A stretch of 64,000 nt of DNA from Algoriphagus sp. NG3. GTDB lineage: Bacteria > Bacteroidota > Bacteroidia > Cytophagales > Cyclobacteriaceae. The translations under genes and the position numbers were made by a program. Shown piece after piece: positions 54,874 through 63,700 of this stretch; the stretch's first letter is position 1; the number at the start of each line of letters is the position of its first letter. Under the pieces are notes generated by a model, which saw nothing but the letters and a program-made list of their open reading frames with translations, had not been told where the DNA came from and did not search any database. The stretch is from assembly GCF_034119865.1 (NCBI RefSeq), contig NZ_CP139421.1, positions 3,224,001-3,288,000 on the forward strand. Direction: 5' to 3'.

Positions 54874-57800
54874 TCACTGGAAAATCAATGGACGGGAAGC
54901 TGTCACAACATTTCCCAACGTATCAGTAGCATAAACATACACACGGGAATTTGACTTCCCGGAAGGCATAATAATTTCCACAAACTTATTATCATCCATT
55001 GTACTTGATATAGCTGTACTTTTATTCCAGGAACCTTCATCAAATACCTCCCACTCATATTTAAGCTTACCCTCATATCCATTAACCGTGGCAGCAGAAA
55101 GCCAAATTTTTTCTCCAGATGCAAGTGGATACCAATGGCCAACTATTGCTATTTCAGGAAATTTTTCCTGATATGTAAGATTGTCTCCCAACCAAGCTCT
55201 CTGCAGGTAATAATAGGTGGGCTTTAATCTGCCTTTATAATCAGTAATTCCAAACCAGGTTGCGGTGCCTTCATATCTATCGCGCCAACTAAAGGCAAAC
55301 CCTCCCAAATTATACCCTTTATTAAACTCTATATAGTCCTTCCACTGGACATCATACCACTTCGCCTTGGATAAACTGGATAGCTCTATCAGAAGATTAT
55401 CATCCTTATAATCTCCAAATTCCTGGCTCCAATAGCCTTTAGGGCCAAATTCTGTGACAACATAAGGTCTTAAAGTATCAAATTTTGTGATTTCTTCTTT
55501 CAGCCCCTGAATGCTTTCTTTATAATAAGAATTGACTCCGATTACATCAAGCGAAGGAGCATAGGTCGCCATCTCGTGAAGTGTGCTTGCCATTTGATAA
55601 TATTCATGCTCTTCAGTAGAAAAAACCGGTCTGCTTGGATCTAATTGATGAATCTTTTGAGCCAGTCTTTCGAGAAAATTCAAATAAGCCCTCCGTGTAA
55701 GGGTCAAATAGGGTTTTTCAAAATTCTTTTTTAATAATCCCCACGTTTCATTCCCAATATTCCAGGCAACAATACTTTTTTCATTTTTATATTTGCGCAC
55801 ATAATTCAAGACTTTTTTCTCATAGGCTTTTACCGCATCCTCATCTCCATAATAATCAATAGCGGGATCAAACCAAAAACCATACATCACCTTTAAATCA
55901 TTTTCTTCTGCTATCTTCAGAATGTTTCGGTCATAAATACTGGGCTCATATCTGCGAATGGTATTGGCCCCCATTTCTTTGATTTGTTTAAAATCATGTT
56001 CCAGCTGCTTTCTTGAAAGGGGTAAAAAACCCTCTCTCCACTCATCCCCGGCACTGTAACAGATTCCCTTCATATAAAATTGCTTACCATCCACTTCCAA
56101 TGAAAAATTCCCAAAGCCCCCCCTAACCAATCTATTCTGGTGGTCTTTAGTCTCTTTTTGTGCTTGTTGAAAAATAGCTAAACGCGGAGTGTCAAAGTTG
56201 GAAAGTACATCCGAAATGGAAGAATACTCGTAAGTCCAATCCATTTCTTGGCTATTCTCTTTCTCAAAATGAGATGAATCAGGATTTTGATAATAAAGAA
56301 CCGCAGACAGTATTTCAGGATGTTTATCTTGTATCTCTTTCAGTACATTTTTATTCCAGCTTATTGCATCTCCACCATAGGAGGTTGAACCCAGTTCTGA
56401 AATCATGATAGGAAGATCGATTCCCAATTCTTGGATCCTTTTTTGTAAGGGTTGATATAATTCCTCAAAACTTTTCCAGCGTCCATCTGGCCCAACAGTA
56501 CCATAATTAAAGCAAGAAATTCCGATCCAGTCCACATACCTGCTTTCTGGATAGGCCTTGCCACTGGGGAAATAGGTTTCTATGGCAGAAGGTTCCCAAG
56601 GGTTCCAAACCCAGGTAACGTTTTGAACACCCAGAATTTCAAATCGATCATGGATATACCTCCAAGCAGCAACAAAATCTTCAGGCAAATTTCCTCCTGT
56701 TGTTGACCAAGGATGTTTTGGGTTATCCATTTCATGTGCAAAACGCAGGAAAACCGGAAATCCCAAGGATCGAATCGAAACAGCCATTTGATCAATATAA
56801 TCATCAAAATATCCCTCGCTAATATGGCGGAACACTCTTTTGTTTTGGCTTAAATCTGGATGATCTTTGTACTCATCAAACAAATTCGTCCTTGGCTCCC
56901 AGGTAATCATAGGGATTGCCCCATGCTCAATTATACTTTGCCAAAGAGCTGTGGGAAGAGGGTCTGAGCTCCATAGAAGTGATGAAGAAATGACGGACCA
57001 AGAATGATCAACTTCCTTTTCAGCTACGAAAATGCTCTCTAGACCAGATTCTTTACGTGTTGTAGGTAACTGAATCCCTGTATAAAATCCTCCAATATTT
57101 ATTTTGTTCAACGTTTTCTCCATTTCTCCTGAATTTGAATCCGATGGAAGCTGGATCAGAAAAAAAGAAGAAACGATTAAACATATAATAATTATAGGAG
57201 CCGTTATCTTACTGAAATGATGATATGAAATATCCAATTTTGCAATTGGTTTTTTTGCCCTCCCTTCTTTCCATAAATTTCTGAAGGCAAATACCCAACG
57301 GGATTGGCCAATGGCAAATGCAAGAAAAAAGATAATTCCATTGGATATAGCAAAGGCTGCCATCATAAAGCTATAAGGTTGCCAGTCTTGATTTAACCCA
57401 TATACAGCTGCGGCAATACTAAGTGCGGCAACTACCAGATTGGGAAGTCCCAACAGAAATTCATTTTTTGAAGTATGTTCCTTAGGAGTGGGAATATAAG
57501 GCACTTTGATGTTCAACAAAGTATAAATAAAACCAAGAATATAAATCCACCAGCTTCCAACCCTGAGAAGCCCCCCAAATACGTGAAGTCCCTGTTCATG
57601 GGAATCATGGAGCCACCTTTGAGCGTAAAGCCTAACCAAAAGATGACAAATCATAAATGGGACAAAATAATAATAGAAAATAAGAGGATCCAGCAACCAT
57701 GGATACTCCCCCGACAATAAAGAAATTATAGGAACAGTTATGTCAATTAAAGCAATTAGACCAAACAAATAATATACTGGCATCAAGCCATAATGGATTT

Positions 57801-58746
57801 TCTGCTTCCATGTAAATTTCCTAAAGAGTTTTGGAAAAAGGTTAAACCAAAGATCAAAAGTTCCCCGGCTCCACTTCAATTGCTGACTATAGTAGGCAGA
57901 AAGACTAGTTGGCACCAAACCTCTCGACAAAATTTTTGGCACATAAACTGATTTCCAGCCATTTGCGTGAAGTAGCATCGAAGTATGCATGTCCTCGGTT
58001 AATCCGGGGGCATGCCCCCCAATGGAATCCAACGCTTCTCTGCGAAAAGTACAATTTGCCCCTATTGCTTGTGCGGTTCCAAATTTCCCCATAGACTGCA
58101 TGAAGGGGCCATAAAAATTATAGGTTTGCTCGGCAGCTGCCCTGGCTACAAAAGTTTCCACCTGATTTTTGTAAGCTTGCACTACTTGTACATATCCGAC
58201 TTTTGGATCTTCAAAAAACGAAAGAACATGATCTAAAAAATCCGGAAATGGCGCATGGTCTGGATCAAGTATGACACAGATTTCCCCTTTTGCCTGAGTC
58301 AATGCATTGTTGATATTTCCAGCCTTTGCATTTTCATGTGTATCTCTGGTTACATGAATTACTCCCAAATTCTTGCAAAGTTGTCGCAAAATAGGATCAT
58401 TGCCTTCATCACAAAGGTAATTTTGATGAGGGTATTTTACGGCAACCATAGCCCTTAAGGTCTCTTCAATCATTTCATAGGGCTCCCCGGGACAAGCTGT
58501 TGTCAACATATCCACGCTTAGGTTAATTTTTGAAATTGCTTTAGTAGGTTCTGATGCTGGGATTCCAGCATAATGATACCACTCAAAAAGAATCTTTATG
58601 ATCTTAAACATCAATGCCGTTGTCAACAAAATATAAAGCGTCAGGTGACCAATCCCAACCTCCTTAATAAATCCATACAAAAACACCAAAAGTGACAAAA
58701 GTGCCACAACGATGATAAAACGTATAAAATTTCTTGATTTAAGCAT
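54874..58746 (-). CDS. Three-module protein: GT2 synthase + GH26-like + GH2/GH5-like glycosidase
   Basis: A 1290-residue membrane protein. Residues 1-60 hold two helices; 75-310 a BcsA-like GT2 with Asp113 (CDEGND), D161-P-D163, TED at 250-252 and the variant QQLKW (287-291, Lys for Arg). Five or six helices run to about 530, the last probably exporting what follows. Residues 545-850 resemble GH26: acid Glu672 (RFAHEMD), nucleophile Glu784 (ISELGST). Residues 870-1180 are a second TIM barrel with Glu1000 (IGNETWG) and Glu1099 (VTEFGPKG), then an Ig-like end. No PilZ domain was seen. It looks like a processive beta-glycan synthase carrying its own trimming enzymes; the polymer is unknown. Confidence 0.85.
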   Translation of the reverse strand: MLKSRNFIRFIIVVALLSLLVFLYGFIKEVGIGHLTLYILLTTALMFKIIKILFEWYHYAGIPASEPTKAISKINLSVDMLTTACPGEPYEMIEETLRAMVAVKYPHQNYLCDEGNDPILRQLCKNLGVIHVTRDTHENAKAGNINNALTQAKGEICVILDPDHAPFPDFLDHVLSFFEDPKVGYVQVVQAYKNQVETFVARAAAEQTYNFYGPFMQSMGKFGTAQAIGANCTFRREALDSIGGHAPGLTEDMHTSMLLHANGWKSVYVPKILSRGLVPTSLSAYYSQQLKWSRGTFDLWFNLFPKLFRKFTWKQKIHYGLMPVYYLFGLIALIDITVPIISLLSGEYPWLLDPLIFYYYFVPFMICHLLVRLYAQRWLHDSHEQGLHVFGGLLRVGSWWIYILGFIYTLLNIKVPYIPTPKEHTSKNEFLLGLPNLVVAALSIAAAVYGLNQDWQPYSFMMAAFAISNGIIFFLAFAIGQSRWVFAFRNLWKEGRAKKPIAKLDISYHHFSKITAPIIIICLIVSSFFLIQLPSDSNSGEMEKTLNKINIGGFYTGIQLPTTRKESGLESIFVAEKEVDHSWSVISSSLLWSSDPLPTALWQSIIEHGAIPMITWEPRTNLFDEYKDHPDLSQNKRVFRHISEGYFDDYIDQMAVSIRSLGFPVFLRFAHEMDNPKHPWSTTGGNLPEDFVAAWRYIHDRFEILGVQNVTWVWNPWEPSAIETYFPSGKAYPESRYVDWIGISCFNYGTVGPDGRWKSFEELYQPLQKRIQELGIDLPIMISELGSTSYGGDAISWNKNVLKEIQDKHPEILSAVLYYQNPDSSHFEKENSQEMDWTYEYSSISDVLSNFDTPRLAIFQQAQKETKDHQNRLVRGGFGNFSLEVDGKQFYMKGICYSAGDEWREGFLPLSRKQLEHDFKQIKEMGANTIRRYEPSIYDRNILKIAEENDLKVMYGFWFDPAIDYYGDEDAVKAYEKKVLNYVRKYKNEKSIVAWNIGNETWGLLKKNFEKPYLTLTRRAYLNFLERLAQKIHQLDPSRPVFSTEEHEYYQMASTLHEMATYAPSLDVIGVNSYYKESIQGLKEEITKFDTLRPYVVTEFGPKGYWSQEFGDYKDDNLLIELSSLSKAKWYDVQWKDYIEFNKGYNLGGFAFSWRDRYEGTATWFGITDYKGRLKPTYYYLQRAWLGDNLTYQEKFPEIAIVGHWYPLASGEKIWLSAATVNGYEGKLKYEWEVFDEGSWNKSTAISSTMDDNKFVEIIMPSGKSNSRVYVYATDTLGNVVTASRPLIFQ

Positions 58747-58969
58747 ATATTAAATTCGTAAAACCTGAAAGGGACTAATTTACTTAAACATTTTTTGGAT
58801 AATTTGCACTCTAGTAATCTAAAAATAATCGGGCGGCAAAAGAAAAATTTATTAGATTTTTTATAATTAACATTAGTTTATATGATTATCCGCTTTTCTA
58901 CCAGTAACAGAAGAAAGGTGTCATAATATTCGGACAACATTTGCGGTCACGGCTACTTCGGTCACCCGT

Positions 58970-58995
58970 CATCCCCGCCTGCCGTCGGGCAGGGG
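58970..58995. repeat. REP-like GC-rich palindrome
   Basis: CCTGCC-GTCG-GGCAGG (58978-58993) with an extended CCCC/GG stem, set in GTCATCCCCG. It stands out by base composition in AT-rich surroundings and looks like a dispersed repetitive extragenic palindrome; no other copy is in this window. Confidence 0.55.
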
Positions 58996-59164
58996 TCTTC
59001 CGTCCAGTAAAACAAGGGAAATATGGCTACTGGCATCATTGCGGATAATCACATAGTTTATTTAAAATTCTAATAAATAGCCTTTATTTTAAAACAGAAT
59101 AAGTCTTTGATTTACAAAAATTCAGCAAATTCAAAGATCGATTGCAAAAATAAATCAAAATATT

Positions 59165-59209
59165 ATCTTTTTTATCATATTTGTACTTTACAAATATGAT
59201 AAAAAAGAT
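59165..59209. repeat. Perfect 21-bp inverted repeat with 3-base loop
   Basis: Arms at 59165-59185 and 59189-59209 are exact complements around CTT; the inner part is TATCATATTTGTA. It ends five bases before the ATG at 59214 and includes two other candidate starts, so it could hide the translation start as RNA or act as an operator as DNA. Confidence 0.8.
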
Positions 59210-59213
59210 CATT

Positions 59214-60530
59214 ATGCTAAAAAAATATAGTGCTATCATCCTTGCTATTTATATTTTTTCAGGATGTCAAAATAAATCCAATCCAGACATCAGCCGAATA
59301 GTTGAAATAAAATACGAGGACGGAAGGGCGCAGCTTATAAGACACGGAAAACCTTATCATATTATTGGAGGAGCTGGGCATGAACATATGGAGAAATTAG
59401 CTCTTTATGGCGGAAACTCCATCCGAACATGGAATACCCAAAAAGCATCTGAAATATTAGATGATGCCCATTCTTTTGGGCTTACGGTAACTTTGGGATT
59501 AGAGGTAGGAAATGAATGGTGGGGTGATGACTTTAGCTATTGGAGCTTCAACAAAGTCGATCAAAAGATAGAGGGATTACGGAAGACTGTTAAAGAATTC
59601 AAAGACCATCCTGCCCTATTAATGTGGGGTATAGGAAATGAAGTTCATCTTTTTGGGGGAAACAGGTGGATTGTGTACCATACCATCAATAAAATAGCGA
59701 AAATGATTCATGAGGAAGATCCCAATCATCCTGTCATGACCGCTATTCCCGTAGGTTTTAAATATGATAGATACACTTTTTCTCATTTACTGATGCCTGA
59801 TGTAGATATTTTAGGTTTTAATGCCTTTGACAGACTTCCCTATATTTACAGTTTAATTTATGAACGCACAGGTTGGAAAAAAGCTTATATTTTATCCGAG
59901 TGGGGCGCATCTGGCCCTTGGGAATCCAATACAACTGAGTGGGGCGAACCCCCTACAGAATGGGGGGCTCCGAAAGAACTAAGCAGCACACAAAAAGCCA
60001 AAATAGTGTCACATTATTGGGATATAATCAAAAATGACGATCATTTATATTTAGGAGGATATGCCTTTTATTGGGGGCACAAAATAGAAAGAACTCATAC
60101 CTGGTTTAGTTTATTTTCAGAGGAAGGGCTGGAAACAGAAACCGTAAATGTATTACAAAATCAATGGTCAGAAAATAAACCGAATAACTGGGCTCCTCAA
60201 ATTGATAGTTTACAACTTATTGCTCCAATGCGGCGTGACAATTTTTATTTAGTAGCAGATTCTGTGTATACTGCAAATATTTTTGCAAATGACCTGGATC
60301 AGGATTCTTTGACTTTCCGTTGGGAGTTAAGACCGGAAGATGCTCCTTTTTTTGGTAGTGATAAGTTTAAAAATAATATGCGCCACCTTTTGTTATCTGA
60401 AAATTACCCCTCAACACAATTTCGGACACCTACTGAAGAAGGTCCTTACAGGCTTTTTGCTTTTGTCTATGATGGAAAGGGACATGTGGCCCACAAAAAT
60501 ATTCCTTTTTATGTTATATTGAGTAAATGA
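59214..60530 (+). CDS. Lipoprotein glycosidase, GH2/GH5-like TIM barrel
   Basis: A 438-residue lipoprotein. MLKKYSAIILAIYIFSGC gives a lipobox Cys18, so the ATG at 59214 is chosen over TTG 59181 and ATG 59196, which lie inside the inverted repeat. The barrel has a conserved start (GNSIRTWNTQKASEILDDAH), acid/base Glu143 (GIGNEVH) and nucleophile Glu229 (LSEWGASG). The last 100 residues are Ig-like (YTANIFANDLDQDSLTFRWE). It resembles the third module of the fusion across the divergent promoter, so it probably acts on the same polymer at the outer membrane. Confidence 0.82.
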   Translation: MLKKYSAIILAIYIFSGCQNKSNPDISRIVEIKYEDGRAQLIRHGKPYHIIGGAGHEHMEKLALYGGNSIRTWNTQKASEILDDAHSFGLTVTLGLEVGNEWWGDDFSYWSFNKVDQKIEGLRKTVKEFKDHPALLMWGIGNEVHLFGGNRWIVYHTINKIAKMIHEEDPNHPVMTAIPVGFKYDRYTFSHLLMPDVDILGFNAFDRLPYIYSLIYERTGWKKAYILSEWGASGPWESNTTEWGEPPTEWGAPKELSSTQKAKIVSHYWDIIKNDDHLYLGGYAFYWGHKIERTHTWFSLFSEEGLETETVNVLQNQWSENKPNNWAPQIDSLQLIAPMRRDNFYLVADSVYTANIFANDLDQDSLTFRWELRPEDAPFFGSDKFKNNMRHLLLSENYPSTQFRTPTEEGPYRLFAFVYDGKGHVAHKNIPFYVILSK

Positions 60531-60676
60531 AGAAATGACTGCATGATATGCTCAACAATTTACCCTAACCACACCACCTGCCACTAAAAAACTTATTCTT
60601 ACCCTTTCACTCTTTCTTGGCATGAGACTAAACCTCTCGATGAGCTATCTGATAAATCCATGCTTCTAAAGCATAA

Positions 60677-60716
60677 AAAACCCCTGGATCCTTATAAGAT
60701 TAACTCCAGGGGTTTT
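60677..60716. terminator. Bidirectional hairpin terminator
   Basis: AAAACCCCTGGA and TCCAGGGGTTTT form a perfect 12-bp stem with a 16-base loop between the convergent glycosidase and sorting-domain genes. Confidence 0.8.
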
Positions 60717-60762
60717 ATGTTTTAGCATTTGTTTCCTTTAAATCTGCTCTATATCAAGATCT

Positions 60763-63700
60763 TCACAGTTTAATAAACTTCTTACTTGAAAGATTATGCC
60801 CATTTCCTATCAAATGAAGTACATATACCCCGTTGTTTAAATCGGAAACATCCAGTATCGCTGTTGACTCCTTGGGACTGGCATTAAACGATTTTTGTGC
60901 TACCCCATTCATTGATACTATCCTGAATTCGAAGTCATATACTCCATCCAGATTGCTGAATATCACATTCAGATAATCGGTCGTAGGATTTGGCCCTATT
61001 ACATATTCCAAGAGTACATTCGGGATGTCTTTTGATTGATTACCAACTGCCTTTAACACCACCGGATCAGAGAAATAAGTTTTACCGTTTGAATCAGTGA
61101 TCCTCCCCACAAGCTGATGGTTTCCTTCAGGGATGTTTTTCCAGTCAAGCCGGGATGAATCTTGAGTAAGTTGACCCACTAGATCCTCCCCATTGAAGAG
61201 TTCAACTTTTTCGATTTTGGCATCATTGCTTTTTATTTCAAGCTCAATGGGAACCTCACTAAATGCTGCAAATTCAGATTTTTGACCCGGTAAAACTATA
61301 CTGATTTCAGGAGCGACAAAAGTTCTGAAGTGTTTAGTAAGGGTGATATCTTTTCCCGGCATGTCAAGTTCGTATAGAGCAAAGTTGCCTACCTGAACCT
61401 CATCTACACTCCAGTGATCAAATATGACTCCTTCTTCTTCTTCAACCAAGAATATCAGTTTTTCACCTGCTTCCGCTTTAGTAGAATCCGACAAAACAGT
61501 GATTTCACCCGATATTTCTTCAGTAGCGGTTGTCATTGTAATTCTATAGAATTCAATACCCTTAAAATCAGGGTAAGTGATTTTGGAGGTGATAAGTTTT
61601 GCGATTTCATCCTGGGAAAGCTGTCTGTTCCAGATTCCCACATTATCCAAGACACCTTCAAACCTCCTGCGGTTTGCCGCATTATTTTTTAATGAAGCTG
61701 TACCTATTGTCAATTCCTGGTTTGATTTGGCAATTGTTCCTGAAATCTTAGCAGATTTTTCAGGCACGGTACTATCAAAATACAAACTATACCCTTCACC
61801 TGATTTGTACGTAGCAATTACCCTCACCCATTTTCCAAAGGGAACGGTCTGGGTAGAAACCCAATCCTTGAGGCCAGAAGTATTTGTTCTGATCCTTATT
61901 TTATTATCCTTTGTGACCGACATTGAGTATGTCTGGTTCTGAGGCCAAGCAGCTGAAAATGTTTTACCCATAATGATACTGGCACTCTCCTGACCATCTC
62001 CCTGCCGGAAAATATCGGCCATCAAGGTAAACTCAGTGGTAAGGTTCAGACCATCGCTGTGTGGAACACTGGATATCGAGGAATTCCCGTCATACCTGTT
62101 CCCTTTTTCATTAAAACCATTGACATGGCTGATCAGGTTGTTGGTTCCATGGTTTTGGCCATGGGAATCCCTGAGAGCACCCGAAGAATTGGTGTTCATC
62201 TCGTAAAAGGCAACCAATCCTTGCAGTAATCCTGTTCCAGTTTCTGGCTTAGATGAAACATTTTCTTCCTTAACGACATTAATGGTAACAGGAGCCGACT
62301 CAACGAATGCTCCATTGTCGTAGAATGCTCTTGCTTTAATACTATATTGGCCAAGAGGGGCGTTCTTCCAGGTGTAATTGATAGTACCTGCATCCAACGT
62401 GGTAATCAGTTTCGTTCCATGGAAAAGCTCAACTTTTTCGATTTTACTGACATTGTTCTCTGACTCAATTTCAATTTGAATATCACTCAATGCATCAAAT
62501 TGGGAATTTTGAACTGGTGAAATTATCCGGATTTCTGAAGCCTCCTGTAGGTCTCCAAAATCAGGATAAGTGATTTTTGAGGTGATAAGTCTTGCGATTT
62601 CATCCTTTGAAAGCTGTCTGTTCCAGATCCCCACATTATCCAAGACACCCTCAAACCTTCTGCGGTTTGCCGCATTCTTTTTTAATGAAGCTGTACCTAT
62701 TGTCAATTCCTGGTTTGATTTGGCAATTGTTCCTGAAATCTTAGCAGATTTTTCAGGCACGGTACTATCAAAATACAAACTATACCCTTCACCTGATTTG
62801 TACGTAGCAATTACCCTCAACCATTTTCCAAAGGGAACTGTCTGGGTAGAAACCCAATCCTTGAGGCCAGAAGTATTTGTCCTGATTCTTATTTTATTAT
62901 CCTTTGTAACCGAGATTGAGTATGCCTGATTCTGAGGCCAAGCAGCTGAAAATGTTTTACCTATAATGATACTGGCACCCTCCTGGCCATCTCCCTGCCT
63001 GAAAATATCGGCCATCAAGGTAAACTCAGTGGTAAGGTTCAGACCATCGCTGTGTGGAACACTGGATATCGAGGAATTCCCGTCATACCTGTTCCCTTTT
63101 TCATTAAAACCATTGACATGGCTGATCAGTTTGTTGGTTCCATGGTTTTGGCCATGGGAATCCCTGAGAGCACCCGAAGAATTGGTGTTCATCTCGTAAA
63201 AGGCAACTAATCCTTGCAGTAATCCTGCTCCCACATCTATTTCGGGTTCCGTATTAACTATATCACCGACTTTGATATTTACTGCCGCTGAAACGGTTGA
63301 ACTTCCTTTACTATCAGTTGCTTTTGCAGTCAAAGAGATGTTTCCTGCTGGAAGATTTGTCCAGACGAAGCTGAACGGGGAAGTGGTTTCAGTTCCCAAC
63401 AAAGTGTTTCCATTGTAAAAATCGACTTTAGCAACCGAGTTACTGAAGTCAGAAGGATCAACTGTTATGGAGATGTTGTCACCCTGTTTAAACTGATCAT
63501 TAGCTTTCGGTGAAGTAATGTTTACCCTTGGGGCAATGTTAGGTTTTTCCTCTGGAGCACCTGAGATTGGAGTATATAATTTGTGCGAAGCAGGATGGAG
63601 TTGAAGTCCTCTAGAAACAGAAGTGTTTTCAGCCAGAAATTCATTGCTATACTGCCAATAATGTATGTCGTCCATCCACATGAACTGGTTTTTATCGGGA

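Noticed and set aside
61577..61942. Plus-strand frames of about 120 codons over the LamG copies (also 62570-62929)
   Set aside because: They recur only because the LamG unit is duplicated; they are antisense to the secreted protein.
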